DNA of 64,000 bases from Muricauda sp. SCSIO 64092 (GCF_023016285.1 NZ_CP095413.1:4233001-4297000); one strand, 5' to 3'. Shown: positions 1 through 12,000, counted from the first letter of the stretch. The notes: generated by a model from the sequence alone, not told the origin. Numbers and translations: made by a program.

Positions 1-1
1 T

Positions 2-958
2 TTGGGCATCAATCCTTTTTACATTTCCAATGAGGCCGATCTGACCCCGGAGCGATTGGAAGACCTGGCCATTTTCCTATTGGAACTATTGGCAGAGGGC
101 AATCAGGTTTCAAAAGCCAAAGAGGTGGCAGTAAAAAAAGTATTGTTGCATTACTATAAACACATCCGTTCAGATCATTCCCTGGCCTCCTTATATCGAT
201 TTATAAAAAACAAAAAAGATAGCCTCATAGAGACCCTTAATATAAGGGAAGAGCATTTCAGCGTTTACAACTTTCTGCACATCCTTTCGGAATATGTAGA
301 TGATGGCCTGTACAGTTTCCTTTTCAATGTAAGCGAGGACCAGACCTTTAAGATCGAGGACAAACGCATGATCGTCTTTGAACTCGATGAAGTGAAGGAC
401 AATAAGGAAATCCTTTCCGTGATGTTGAAACTCATCAAATCGGCCATCCAGCGGACCATCTGGAGAAACCGCTCTGAAAGGGGAATCATTCTCTTTGATG
501 AGTTTGCCAAACAGCTCAAATTCGATAATGTTCTGGAGAGCGTGGAATTCTATTATCAGGCCATCCGAAAGCAAAATGGGGCCATTGGTATCGTTCTACA
601 ATCCATTAACCAATTGCCCAACAATTCCACATCGGCAAGCATTCTGGAAAATACACAGGTCATTTATAGCCTTCGGAACGAAAAAGGGTATGAAGAACTT
701 CAAAAGCGATTGAACCTGTCGAGCCACGATCTCAACCAATTAAAGTCCATTCACAACAACCTTACAGGAGATAGAAAGTACACGGAAATGTTCATCAAGA
801 TCGGGAAGGAGAGCAACATTTTCCGCCTCGAAGTACCCAAAGAGGTCTATGCCGCATATCTCACGGACGGAAGGGAAAGCGAGGCCATAATGGCCATTTA
901 TAATAACACCAACAATATGGAAGAAGCCATAAACACATTCATAAAACAACGGCCATAG
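2..958 (+). CDS. traG: Conjugation ATPase TraG, C-terminal part (5' end outside window)
   Basis: This is the C-terminal 318 residues of a VirB4-type ATPase of Bacteroidetes conjugative transposons, which powers assembly of the type IV secretion channel at the inner membrane. The open frame runs in from the window edge, so the visible first codon is not the start. A Walker B stretch (GIILFDEFAKQL, near residue 160) and the later LQSINQLPNN segment are the usual VirB4/TraG C-terminal landmarks. The Walker A motif must lie upstream of the window. The next transfer gene follows after 34 bases in the same direction, which supports one tra operon. The call rests on the motif plus the tra gene order; confidence in the family is high. 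Confidence 0.85.
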   Translation: MGINPFYISNEADLTPERLEDLAIFLLELLAEGNQVSKAKEVAVKKVLLHYYKHIRSDHSLASLYRFIKNKKDSLIETLNIREEHFSVYNFLHILSEYVDDGLYSFLFNVSEDQTFKIEDKRMIVFELDEVKDNKEILSVMLKLIKSAIQRTIWRNRSERGIILFDEFAKQLKFDNVLESVEFYYQAIRKQNGAIGIVLQSINQLPNNSTSASILENTQVIYSLRNEKGYEELQKRLNLSSHDLNQLKSIHNNLTGDRKYTEMFIKIGKESNIFRLEVPKEVYAAYLTDGRESEAIMAIYNNTNNMEEAINTFIKQRP

Positions 959-992
959 GCTGATTTAACATTAACAATTAAAATCCTTTAAA

Positions 993-1574
993 ATGAAGAA
1001 CAAAATCAAAACATTAGTATTGGTACTGACCATAACTATTTCATTATCTGGCCACATTGTGGCCCAGGGGACCCCGGTATATGACAATACCAACTTTATC
1101 AGTTTTTCCAAATCCCTGGTAGAATCCGCAAAACAGACCTCTGAACTATTAAAGACGGTTCAATTTCTCAAACAGCAGAAAGAGAATATCGAGAAAGTGA
1201 ACAATGTTATCAAGCAGCTAAAGGCAGTCCGGGAAATGGCAGTGAACAACGAACGTTTGTTCAACATTGTACAGAACGATCTACGCGAGATTTTAAACTC
1301 GCCTTATATCAAGCCCAGTGAAGTCAATAAGGTCTCGGAATCCTTTAACTCCATTATCGAGAACTCTTTGAGTGGATTGGAATACACCGAACGGATATTG
1401 TCCAGTGACAACCTTAAAATGACCGATGCGGAACGTGCTTCAGTGCTAAAGGAAATGGAGCTAAAATCCAGGGAAATGGTCGCTGAGAGCGAGGCCAGGA
1501 CCAAACGTTACCGTGAGATCATCGCCTTTCGCAAAATGCAGGACAGAATCAACAACAGGAAAACCAATTACTAA
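993..1574 (+). CDS. Periplasmic conjugal transfer protein (TraI/VirB5-like position)
   Basis: This is a 193-residue exported protein. It has an N-terminal signal peptide (hydrophobic TLVLVLTITISLSG, then AQG as a likely cleavage region). The rest is mostly charged helix with coiled-coil character (about residues 55-110 and 140-190). It lies between traG and traJ, where Bacteroides conjugative transposons carry TraI (DUF4141 type), a periplasmic VirB5-like component. Its stop codon overlaps the start of the next gene (TAATG), so the two are translationally coupled. The role in the mating channel is inferred from position and architecture. I do not see a motif that fixes the family by itself. 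Confidence 0.65.
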   Translation: MKNKIKTLVLVLTITISLSGHIVAQGTPVYDNTNFISFSKSLVESAKQTSELLKTVQFLKQQKENIEKVNNVIKQLKAVREMAVNNERLFNIVQNDLREILNSPYIKPSEVNKVSESFNSIIENSLSGLEYTERILSSDNLKMTDAERASVLKEMELKSREMVAESEARTKRYREIIAFRKMQDRINNRKTNY

Positions 1575-2413
1575 TGGCGGGTATCTTTTTGGGCATAGGA
1601 TTGGAATATGTAGATGCGGTATTTACCACCATCAAAAACAGTGGCTTTTCACGGTACACCATTACCGGGATGAAGATACTGGCCATTCTGTTCTTTCTCA
1701 TCAATATCCTTAAAAAGTATAATGAAGGCGTTGCCAACAACGAAGGGTATACCTGGGGACTGACCCCAGCGGAACTCGCAAAGAATTTTGCGGTGGTCAT
1801 CTTGGTCATTTTCTCAACACAGGTGTTGGATGTTTTTGATACCATTTTAGTGGCCATCGAGACCCAATACCGGAACACGGCTCCTGCGCTCCTCCCGTTA
1901 CAGATGCAGGACATCGATCTGGAACAGGATGTGGGCGCATTGGAAGCCGCCAAAAAAGCATTGGCCATGTTGTACGAAGCTCTGGTAACACCACTGTACG
2001 GCTTAAAGATGCTGGCTTTTATAATAGGGATATTCCTTTGGCTATTGGATCTGTTCATCTACCCCTTGTTCCTTGCAGAACGTTTCTTTCTGTTGGGCAT
2101 CATGCAAGCATTTTTCCCTTTGGTGATCAGTCTTGCCGTATTTGAAAAGTTCCGTTCACTGGCCTACAACTTCTTTAAGCTCTATGCAGGAGTGTATATG
2201 TTGGTGCCCGCCTTTTTCCTGGTCAATGTATTTGTAAACAACCTGTACACGGAAATCAATACCAACTTCTGGAACAGCCTCTTCGGAACGGATTGGGGAA
2301 GTACATTTTTTGCACCATTGCTTCAATTTGGCTCCATCGGATTTATAGTGCTGCTGAAGTTCAAGCTTTACCATAGGGCGACCTCTTTTGTATTCAGGTT
2401 ATTTAATTCCTAG
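1574..2413 (+). CDS. traJ: Conjugative transposon membrane protein TraJ (VirB6-like)
   Basis: This 279-residue polytopic membrane protein fits TraJ, the VirB6-like inner-membrane channel subunit. Hydrophobic segments are visible at about residues 32-45, 70-88, 150-170, 175-200, 210-230 and 255-270. The start shares one base with the preceding stop, so translation is coupled. It is followed by ssb and traK, which in Bacteroides elements come after traJ. It is somewhat shorter than the Bacteroides homologue as I remember it (a little over 300 residues). The assignment depends on gene order and membrane topology. Confidence 0.75.
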   Translation: MAGIFLGIGLEYVDAVFTTIKNSGFSRYTITGMKILAILFFLINILKKYNEGVANNEGYTWGLTPAELAKNFAVVILVIFSTQVLDVFDTILVAIETQYRNTAPALLPLQMQDIDLEQDVGALEAAKKALAMLYEALVTPLYGLKMLAFIIGIFLWLLDLFIYPLFLAERFFLLGIMQAFFPLVISLAVFEKFRSLAYNFFKLYAGVYMLVPAFFLVNVFVNNLYTEINTNFWNSLFGTDWGSTFFAPLLQFGSIGFIVLLKFKLYHRATSFVFRLFNS

Positions 2414-2461
2414 CGCCAGAAGCCAGCAATCTCAAAAATCAATTATTAAAAATTTAGAATC

Positions 2462-2830
2462 ATGAACAAACTAAGAAACAAAGTCCAGTTGATCGGAAAT
2501 GTTGGGGAAAGACCCGAGATAACCGAATTGGACAATAACCATAAAGTGGCCCGCCTATCATTGGCTACCAATGCGCATTATAAAAATGCCAAAGGTGAAA
2601 AAGTAAAACGTACAGAATGGCATACGCTTATTGCCTGGGGCAAGGTTGCTGAAATAGTGGAAAGATTGGTAACAAAAGGTCAAGAGCTTGCCATAGAGGG
2701 TAAACTGACTTATCGCACCTACGAAGATAAAGAAAATGTTAAGCGCCAGGTAACTCAGATAGTGATATCCGAAATATTACTACTGGGCAAGGCAAAAAAA
2801 AATCAGGACGAAGATGAAAACGCCTTATAA
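2462..2830 (+). CDS. ssb: Single-stranded DNA-binding protein
   Basis: This 122-residue OB-fold protein matches SSB: it starts NKLRNKVQLIGNVGERPE, has VARLSLATNA, then TEWHTLIAWGKVAEIVE and GQELAIEGKL. The C-terminus is acidic (DEDENAL) but lacks the typical DIPF tip, so recruitment of partner proteins may differ from the chromosomal SSB. It sits inside the tra operon between traJ and traK and overlaps the traK start by 17 bases. The likely role is to coat the transferred single strand during conjugation or re-circularisation. The family call is firm and the role is inferred from context. Confidence 0.92.
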   Translation: MNKLRNKVQLIGNVGERPEITELDNNHKVARLSLATNAHYKNAKGEKVKRTEWHTLIAWGKVAEIVERLVTKGQELAIEGKLTYRTYEDKENVKRQVTQIVISEILLLGKAKKNQDEDENAL

Positions 2831-3440
2831 GAACATTTACGACGTGCTTGGACTCAACCGATTCATTGTTTTGGCAGTCGTTATTGGAGCAGTTTTGACC
2901 TGTATCGTATCCGTGTTTATGGTCGTAAAACTTCACAAAGAATCCGTCAATAATGCCTTTGTGGTCAATTCGGATGGAAGTGTCATTCCCCTAAAAATGG
3001 TACAGCAGTACGAGAATTTGGAAGTGGAAGTATTATCACATTTAGAACTGTTCCATACTTATTTCTACCACATCGATGCGAGCAATTATGAAAAGAACCT
3101 GGAGAAAGCGCTATGGCTGGGGAACAGTTCTGTAGATGCATTGTACGGACAGAAAAAAGCTGATGGGGTCTACAACCGATTGTTGCAATACTCCTTAGTA
3201 CAGAAGGTATTAAAAATTGAATCCAAAATCGATATCCAACAGGAACCGTATCGCTTTGAGACCACCGTCATTTTTGAAATCAACCGAGGGGCGGTCACGG
3301 ACCGCTATGAGCTGACCACAACAGGAAACATCATCCATGTGGATAGGAACTTTCCCAACAATACCCACGGATTATTGATAACCAACTTTTTTGAAAATAA
3401 ACTGAGAAAACTTAAAAACTATGAAGATAGAAAAGAATAA
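2814..3440 (+). CDS. traK: Conjugative transposon protein TraK (VirB8-like)
   Basis: This 208-residue protein has one N-terminal membrane anchor (about residues 18-43, FIVLAVVIGAVLTCIVSVFM) and a soluble periplasmic domain. That is the bitopic layout of VirB8/TraK, the scaffold of the mating channel. The length matches Bacteroides TraK (about 207 residues). The gene overlaps ssb by 17 bases and traM by 20 bases, so three proteins are made from tightly overlapping frames. Confidence is high from length, topology and order. Confidence 0.85.
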   Translation: MKTPYKNIYDVLGLNRFIVLAVVIGAVLTCIVSVFMVVKLHKESVNNAFVVNSDGSVIPLKMVQQYENLEVEVLSHLELFHTYFYHIDASNYEKNLEKALWLGNSSVDALYGQKKADGVYNRLLQYSLVQKVLKIESKIDIQQEPYRFETTVIFEINRGAVTDRYELTTTGNIIHVDRNFPNNTHGLLITNFFENKLRKLKNYEDRKE

Positions 3441-4377
3441 GATCGTGTTCGTCGGGGTCATTTTGTGCGTAGTGCTCTTCATTGTCTCATACTCGATAAT
3501 CGTATTGGGAAGTGAAGAGGAACCCACAATTGAGAACAATCAGATCCCGGTCCCGGAGCTGGAAGACGCACAGAAAGAATACGGTTCCAAATTAGAGGCA
3601 TTGGACGACCTAAAGGAAGCCCGCCAAACCAATGCACCCAGTATTTATGATGAACGTTTGTTGGACTCGACCGGAGTTTATGACCCGAATCTATTGGAAA
3701 AAGAAAAGATGCGCATCGTAGATAGTATCTACAATGAAGGACATATCAGTTATTCCGATAGAAGCTTCAGGAAACCTGATGTTAAAATTGAACCAAAACA
3801 CACCCAGAAAGATTCCATCCCTAAAACCAACAAGCAAGAAAATGCCATTGTAACTAAAGAGTTAGGCCTGGAACATCAACTGTTTTTTGCGTCGAATCCG
3901 TTGGAAAACGAAAGCTCGATTTCCCAAAACACGGATGCGTTCATTTATGTTCGGGTGGATGGTACGCAAACGGTACGGAACGATCATCGCCTGCAAATGC
4001 GCCTGAACAGGAACGCGATTATAAATGGTACGCCATTTTCGAAAAATACGCCCGTTTATGGAACTGTGAGCTTTAAACCGAACAGGACCCTTATAGAGAT
4101 CGAGAGTATCGATCATCGCTCGGTAAAGCTCAAAGCTTTCGATCTTCAGGACGGAAGTGAGGGTATCTACGTCAAGAACAGTTTTAGGGCCGAGGCCGGA
4201 CAAGAAGTGGTCGGTGATATTGTCGATGACATCAACGTCGTTGGTCTTCCCCATATTTCGTCTCCGCTCAATACAGGAGTAAGCGGTATCAAACGAATAT
4301 TCCAACGGAACAACCGAAGCGTAAAGGTTACCATAACCGATAACTATCAACTCATTTTAGGCCCTAACAAACAGTAA
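3421..4377 (+). CDS. traM: Conjugative transposon protein TraM (VirB10-like)
   Basis: This 318-residue protein has one membrane segment near the N-terminus (residues 8-28), then a charged, low-complexity linker (about 30-165) and a C-terminal beta-rich domain with NGTPFSKNTPVYGTVSF and an ending like TraM. This is the VirB10-like layout that links inner and outer membranes. It looks shorter than Bacteroides TraM (over 400 residues from memory), the shortening being in the linker. It starts within traK (20-base overlap) and is followed 14 bases later by traN. Confidence 0.85.
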   Translation: MKIEKNKIVFVGVILCVVLFIVSYSIIVLGSEEEPTIENNQIPVPELEDAQKEYGSKLEALDDLKEARQTNAPSIYDERLLDSTGVYDPNLLEKEKMRIVDSIYNEGHISYSDRSFRKPDVKIEPKHTQKDSIPKTNKQENAIVTKELGLEHQLFFASNPLENESSISQNTDAFIYVRVDGTQTVRNDHRLQMRLNRNAIINGTPFSKNTPVYGTVSFKPNRTLIEIESIDHRSVKLKAFDLQDGSEGIYVKNSFRAEAGQEVVGDIVDDINVVGLPHISSPLNTGVSGIKRIFQRNNRSVKVTITDNYQLILGPNKQ

Positions 4378-4391
4378 TCAAAATCATTCCT

Positions 4392-5216
4392 ATGAAAACC
4401 TATATCATCTGTACCATGGCCTTTATGTTTTCCGGCCCAACCGTGGCACAGCAAAAGTTGGACACTATTTATGCCAATGATAAAAAGAACGTGGCCCTCT
4501 TTTTCCCTGAGCCTATCCGCCAGGGAATTACAGGTACGCCAAATTTCGTGTTCACCTATAATCGGGAGAAAGAGCAATATTTTGGATTGTTGCAAGCCAC
4601 CCCAGGAGCAGAAAGCAACCTCTTGGCCCTGACCAAAAATGGACAGGTCTATTCCTATATTTTGAAATACAGGGCACAATTGCCGAAGCTGAACTATTTT
4701 ATTTCCGGGAACGAGAGTATCGGAAACGAGCGACCAATGGCCATTGACCATAAACGGATCACTGAACCGGTAGACCGAACCGCCTATTTTCAGAAGTTCA
4801 GCGAATATCAATTAAAATCAAGGTACCTGCCCATTTCAACAAAACGAAGGAAGGGGATCAAACTCCAACTTCAAAAAATGGTATACAATGCCACCGAAGT
4901 ATATCTGGTGATAGAGATTACGAACCGTTCGGGAATTGACTTTGAAATTGATTTTTTAAATGTCTATAGAACCAACGGCAACAAGCAAAAGAAAGCCTCT
5001 TACCAACGATTGGAACAGCATGTATCATATAAATATAAAATACCGGACTTGATCAAGGACGGGCAGTCCGGACGATTCGTATATGTATTGCCCAAATTCG
5101 TCCTGGGAGATCATGAAATGTTGGAAATCGAACTAAAAGAGTCAAAAGGGAGCAGGGCCGTCATCCTGTCCACCTTGGACCCGTTAAAGTCCCAAAACAT
5201 AGGGCGGGCCCATTAA
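4392..5216 (+). CDS. traN: Conjugative transposon protein TraN (VirB9-like, DUF4138)
   Basis: This 274-residue exported protein has a signal peptide (TYIICTMAFMFSGPTVAQQ) followed by a DUF4138-type body with KTLIF-like beta strands (VALFFPEPIRQGITG) and LQLQKMVYNATEVYLVIEI. TraN is the outer-membrane-proximal VirB9-like subunit. It follows traM after 14 bases. The downstream 256-base gap before the next tra gene shows no convincing frame. The call is based on the order traK-M-N and the sequence style of the family. Confidence 0.8.
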   Translation: MKTYIICTMAFMFSGPTVAQQKLDTIYANDKKNVALFFPEPIRQGITGTPNFVFTYNREKEQYFGLLQATPGAESNLLALTKNGQVYSYILKYRAQLPKLNYFISGNESIGNERPMAIDHKRITEPVDRTAYFQKFSEYQLKSRYLPISTKRRKGIKLQLQKMVYNATEVYLVIEITNRSGIDFEIDFLNVYRTNGNKQKKASYQRLEQHVSYKYKIPDLIKDGQSGRFVYVLPKFVLGDHEMLEIELKESKGSRAVILSTLDPLKSQNIGRAH

Positions 5217-5472
5217 AAAAGCGATTCCACTTAGCCTATTTACCGCATAAAGAAAAGTACCCCGCCAACCAAGGATTTTCATCCCAATTGATACCTCGGA
5301 TGCTTCCAGGGTCGTGCTTGCCAATGGCGGGTGTACGATCATAGGTGTTTCCTGAAGATCCGATCAGCAGCGAACCGTACCAAAGGGAGAAAGGAACAGA
5401 TGCCCAAAAGTTGGGCCAGGAACAGCTATGCCCTAAAACAATTCACAAAACATAAAACAAAATCAACAAACC

Positions 5473-6030
5473 ATGAAAAATAGAACGATTATCAAAACCC
5501 GATTCATGCTGATACTTTTTACCGGCATTTGTTTTTACGCCCAATCGCAGAACCATTCCTCTGCCATAGAGTTTTTGGGAGGTTACAGCCCTCATGGGAT
5601 CGGCATTGCACTCAATTACGATCATCATACTTCCAGAACCGGTTTTGTACAGGGAGGCATCTATTATTCCTCCAATAAAGCGGAAGTAAAAGAATCCCTT
5701 AAAGTATCCTACAATACGTTCAATGTAAATATCGGTTACATCACGAACATATATACCTCCAGGCTGGAGAGTATAAAGCTCAATATCGGGGGCGGTGGCC
5801 TGATAGGCTATGAGGAAGTGAACCATGGGAACGGCCTACTTGAAAACGGAGCGCTGCTCTTGGACAGGTCCAAATTCATTTATGGCGGTCTTGCCCTTAT
5901 CGAACTTGACATTTACATAAACAATGACATCGGCCTTGTCCTAAGGTTCAGCGAATACTACCACGTTAACAGCGACCTGGGCGCATTCACCCTCTTTGCA
6001 GGGGTAGGTGTGCGATACTTCCTCTTTTAA
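5473..6030 (+). CDS. traO: Conjugal transfer protein TraO (outer-membrane barrel-like)
   Basis: This 185-residue protein has a signal peptide (MLILFTGICFYAQSQ) and a beta-barrel style body rich in alternating hydrophobic strands, Gly and aromatic residues (EFLGGYSPHGIGIALNY, VRYFLF at the very end). The terminal phenylalanine is typical of outer-membrane beta barrels. It occupies the TraO position between TraN and TraQ. It is followed after 21 bases by the giant TraQ-like gene, so the two are probably cotranscribed. Confidence 0.75.
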   Translation: MKNRTIIKTRFMLILFTGICFYAQSQNHSSAIEFLGGYSPHGIGIALNYDHHTSRTGFVQGGIYYSSNKAEVKESLKVSYNTFNVNIGYITNIYTSRLESIKLNIGGGGLIGYEEVNHGNGLLENGALLLDRSKFIYGGLALIELDIYINNDIGLVLRFSEYYHVNSDLGAFTLFAGVGVRYFLF

Positions 6031-6051
6031 AATAACAATTCACTACGTATC

Positions 6052-9000
6052 ATGAAAAAAGTATATAAAACACCTATCGCCATAGGTATCACCCTAATAA
6101 CATTTTTTGCCTGTACAAAGGACATGGACATCCAATTTTCATTTCCTTTTGAAATTATCAAAGAGCATAAGAACGTTGCCACCATTAATTATAGGGAACC
6201 TACCAAAATACAGATCGTTCCCGAGAGGATCGTTAAGGACAACGTGTATCGATTCAGATATACCGTTGCCGATGGAGATGGGGCCTTAAGCTATAAAGGC
6301 GGGGAACCGTTACCGGAAAACACATTGGAAACCTGCGGGCAATTTGAAATGCACCTAGAATTCATTGGAACGGCATTGGGCAAATGTAAGGTCGAGTTTA
6401 CCGTAGAAGATATGGAGGGACTGACAGAGACCGTTCACCTAAATTATGACATTGTCCATAATCCCTTTAAAATTGAGGTAAATTCGACGACCACTGCACT
6501 TGTTATAGGTAAAACCGCTCCGGTAATCTATAGATCGGAGAATACCGGAAAGGACAGTTCGGTGACCTATGAATCCTTGATACGTTTCAAGAAAGGGTCA
6601 GGTAGCCTGTACAAAACCAATGATATCGGGGAATCCACCTTTAAGATCGAACCCAACGTATATTTTCCAATCCAAGAAGGCCCGCAGTTTTACAATTTGG
6701 TATTGGACGCAGCAGGCGAACATACCATCCTATTCCAAACAAAGGACTCAAACGGCCAGTTAAAAGAAGCGGAACTGAGTTTCAATGCCGATATCATTGA
6801 TTTTACCTATATAGGAGCACCACAACGTAATACGCTTTTTGTGGGTGAATCCACGAACCTGAACTTTGAGATCAATGAATTGTTGGACGGCGGGGACGTA
6901 TACGAAAGTAGGTATGAAATCAATTCGGGCAACGCTACACTAAAACGAACTTTTGGGAATATTGGGGAAATACTGTCACCAGGTGTTAACTATCCAGTTG
7001 GGGCAAACGCCTACTATTGGGAATTGGGGGCATTGGAAGCCGGAGCAGTGGACATCACCTTTTTTGCAAAAAACACATCTGGAACCGAAAAACAACTCAA
7101 CATCACTATTGGGGTATCAAATGGGGCATTTGGGTTCAAGGCTACCAATTCCGAAAATTTTGCCGCTGTCAACGATGATGTTCCGGTCAATTTTTTAATT
7201 ACGGAAACAGGTCCCCAAGGATCGCCCTATACCATGATATTTGAATCTTCATCAAATGGCGTTTTGGAAATCGGGGGAACGACCTATGCCCAGGGGGAAC
7301 CTATCCCGATTGAACGATCCAATTTTATTGGAAACTACAAGGGCTTGATACGTGGAAAGCACGATGTTCTGTTTACGGTGACCAATGTGCTCAATGAGGT
7401 CATGGAAGATGATTTTTCCATAACCTTCAATGAGGAATCCTTTATGTTCACAGCAATAGCGGAAGATACCAATATTTATGTCGATGCCGGTACCCATATT
7501 AATTTCAATATTACGGATGGTAGCGACGGGGCCACCTACCAAGTGTACTACACGGTTTCCGGTCCTGGAAAATCCAGTTTGACCTCCGGGAATGCCCAAT
7601 TTGATGCAGGAACCTTTTATGATGTCTTAAATGGCCCGTTTTCTTGGGATTTCAATGCCCTTTCCGAAGGGAATGTAACATATACCTTTTATGTTGCCAA
7701 TAATAGTGGTCATGTCCGACATCGGGAAGTTGAGTTTGTCATTGTCCCTAACCCAACCGATGATTTCACCTTTACCGCTATTGGTTCGGCCAACAGTGAA
7801 ACGATAGGTCGGCAGGTGCCTGTTAATTTGAACATCACCGAGACCACTGGGAATTCGATATATTCAATGGTATTCACAACTACGGGTACGGGGACATTGA
7901 GTTACAATGGTGTAAATTATAACCAGGGAGATCCGATAACCGTAACCCCAGGAAACCTTACCGCTTCTTATTTGGGAAGTACACCCGGTGTCCACGATAT
8001 CACCTTTACGGCAACCAATGCTGTTCCAATTAGCCGTAGCGATGCCATAAGCATTACATACCACAATGTTGATTTCAATTTGTCCGTCTCTGGCGACAGC
8101 TCCCTTTATGCTGGGACATCCGAGGATTTCAATGTACACTTATCACAGGTACAGAACGACCCATCGATAACCTATAACGTTGCATATAAAATTGCTACAG
8201 GTTCCGTGGGCAATGGAGAGATAAGCACAAGCTCCAATGTTCCCATCACATTAGGGCAGCCATATCCCATTGATATGGGTACAACGGCGATGTACTTTAC
8301 GGCAACGGATATTGGGCTTACCATTATAGATGTCACCGTTACCGACAGCAACAACCAGTCACATACGTCACAGGTCACTTTTGATGTGCAAGATATAGAT
8401 TTCACATTTTCCGGGGCACCGCAGCAAAATGAGATCGAGGTCGGGCAGACCACAAACCTCAATTTTAATATCCATGAAACAGTGGCTTCAGGAGCTTCTT
8501 ATCAAATGAAATACGAAATTGTAAGTGGTATCGGCAACATTAAGGATGGATCCACGACCCAATCGGTCAACACCTATTACAACGTGAACACGGGAAATTA
8601 TTCATGGGAGTTTGAAGCTATCGGTAGCGAAAATGTAGAGCTGCTGTTTACTGTACTTAATACCACTACCAATGTCACCCATGCCCAAACGGTCGATATT
8701 ACGGTCAATGAACCACCGGTAAGTGACTTTACATTTACGGCCATTGCTTCTTCCAATACGGCGACCGTGGGGGAGAGCGTGCCCGTGAACTTCAACATTA
8801 ACGAGACCGTAGGAAATTCAGATTATTCCATGGTATATACTTCTTCAGGTAACGGTACTCTGGAGTACAACGGCATATCCTATGCACAGGGTGAGCCCAT
8901 TACCGTTGCGCCAGGGAATTTTACGGCAGCTTATACAGGTAACGTTTCAGCAGCTCATAATATAACTTTTACGGCAACCAATGCCAATGATGTGCCCATA

Positions 9001-12000
9001 AGCCATAGTGATGATATTGAAATTACCTTTACCAATATTGATTTCAATCTATCGACTTCAGGGGATAGTTCATTATATGTTGGAAATTCAGAAGATTTCA
9101 GTGTTCACTTATCCCAGACACAGAATGACCCGAACATTAGTTACCTGGTTTCTTATAATATCGCTTCGGGGTCTGTTGGTAACGGTGAAATTACCACCAA
9201 TGCCAATACCTCTATTACTATGGGGCAACCTTATGATATGGATAAGGGAACTACCACAATGGTATTTAATGCTGTTAGTGTCGGAATTGTTTATGTGGAT
9301 GTTACTGTCACCGATAGCCACAACCAATCGAAAACATCACGAGTGACTTTTGATGTGGGAAGCATAGACTTTACCTTTAGTGGCGCACCACAGCAAAACA
9401 CTATTGAAACTGGTAAGACCACCAACTTGAATTTTACCATTAATGAAGCCGTTACCTCCGGTGCTGCATACCAAATGAAATATGGGATTGTCAGCGGGAA
9501 CGGTAATGTTAAGGATGGTGCGACAACCCAATCGGTAAATACCTATTATAACGTGAATACGGGCAACTATTCTTGGGAGTTCAAAGCGGCGAACAGTAGT
9601 GGATCTGTGGAGCTGCTCTTTACAGCGATCAATACGACCACAAATGTAACACACTCCCAAACAGTCATTATTACAGTAAATGAACCTCCGGTCAGTGACT
9701 TTACATTTAGAGCCATTGCATCTGCCAATACAGCGACCGTTGGGGAGAGCATACTTGTGCACTTCAATATCACTGAAACTGTTGGGAATTCAAATTATTC
9801 CATGGTGTTTACAACCAGTAGTTCAGCAACTTTTGTATATAATGGAATAGAATATAATCAAGGACAGTCTATACCTGTCAATTCGAGCAACTTTACCGGA
9901 ACTTATAAAAGTAGTACTGCTATTGAACATGATATTTTATTTACAGTAACCAACGCCAATAACGTGCCAATAAGTCATAGTGATGATTTTACAATTACTT
10001 ATTATTTATTGGAATTTGAGTTTTCTGGAGCTTCACAACAAAATACAATCAAAACAGGTGAATCCACATTTTTAAACTTTAACATTTCGGAAACCTTTGT
10101 CTCCGGAAACAATTACGAAATGAAGTATGAAATAATAAGTGGAGATGGCAATGTAAAAGATGGTGGACTTGTAAGGTCTGTAAATACTTTTTTCAATGTA
10201 AACACAGGTTCGTACTCATGGAAGTTTGAAGGAACTGAAAGCGGAACTGTGGAGCTGTTGTTTACTGTACTTAATACAACCACTAATGTAACTCGCACAC
10301 AAACGATTGACATAATTGTTACCAATCCTCCTGTTAGTCAATTTACTTTTACTGCAATTCCTTCAGCTAATGATGGAACAGTTGGTCAAAGCGTGCCTAT
10401 TAATTTCAATATTACGGAAACCATAGGTAATTCAACATATTCTATGGTGTTTACATCCACTGGAACTGGGACTTTGGACTATAATGGAACCTCTTATAAC
10501 CAGGGGCAACCCATTTCCGTTAGTCCCGGGAATTTTACTGGTGCTTATACAGGTAGTTCTTCGGAAACCCATAATATTACTTTTACGGTAACGAATACCA
10601 ATAATCTACCTATAAGCAGTAGTGACAATGTTTCTTTAAATTATGATAGTATAGATTTTACATTATCAACCGTTGGGGATGGGTCTTTGTTTTTGAATTC
10701 TCAAAAGGACTTTTATGCTATTATTTCTCAAGAAAGTAATGATAACTCAATAACATATAGAGTACGGTTCAGTATTACTGGTGGATCTACAGGCAATGGC
10801 CAAATTAAAACTGCTGAAAACAATACCACCATACCCCTGGGAAGTTACCGTGATGGGATAGTCGATGTTGGTTCAACAGCATTTTTATTTGAAGGAACCT
10901 CTCAGGGAACCGTCAATATACTGGTTGAAGTTATGGATTCGGACAATAGATATAAAAGCTCGACCATTTCATTTACAATAGACAATGTTCCCTTTACTTT
11001 TGATACCGCTGCACAGGACGGAAGCATTGAAATTGGTGAAAGCACTAACATTTTTCTTAGTGTAACAGAGCCAACACAAAGCTTTACCAATTATGAAGTA
11101 AAATATCGAATTACATCTTCTGAAACTGCTCAAATATCGTACAATGGAACCTCTATCAATCCAAACACTTATAGGCCGATCAATACGGGCTCAACACCTT
11201 GGGCTTTTACCGGTACAGAAGAAGGTAATATTAGTGTAATGTTTACTGTTAGAAATAAAAATACATTATCGATACGTAGTAAGACTGTTGAAATTGAAGT
11301 GAATAAAATACCATCACAATTTAACTTTACTGCCATACCCACTTTGAATAGTGCTAAAGTGAATGATTGTACCGACATCAATATTAATTTATCAGAAACC
11401 GTTGGCACTTCAACTTATACAATGGTATTTACATCATCTGAATCAGGAACTGTGCATTATAACGGAACTACTTATAGCCAAGGACAACCTATAACAGTTA
11501 GTCCAGGTAATTTTGTCATATGCTATACGGGCACGAATGATGGACTAGAGCATAACTTAGAATTTACTATAACAAATTCAGAAAGTCTAACTAAAGATAA
11601 GAGTTTGAATATTTTTATAGAATCAATTAACGATTTTGAGTTTTTAGGTTCTACAACCAGCTCAAGTGTAACAGTCAATGATAATGTTGGTGTAAATTTC
11701 ACTTTAAATGAAATAGTAGGAAATAGCATTTACTCAGTAGTTTTCACAACAAATGGTAACGGAACTTTTGTATATAAGGGTAACACTTATACAAATGGTC
11801 AAACAATACCTTCTTTTTCAACAGGCGCAAGTGGAGGAATCTATTATCCAACAAGTGAAGGGAATCATTTAATACGTTTTATTGCCTCAAATTCAGAGGG
11901 GCCTATATTATCCAGGACATATCAAAGACTCTTGAATGTGTCACCATCCGACATGGAAATAAATTTTTCAAAACTCTCGTACAATCAATCCCAGAGCGGC

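Noticed and set aside
3862..4350. A 162-codon frame opposite traM
   Set aside because: It is antisense to a well-supported tra gene and shows no family features.
5217..5472. A missing small tra gene between traN and traO
   Set aside because: No frame of reasonable length with a start is visible in these 256 bases.
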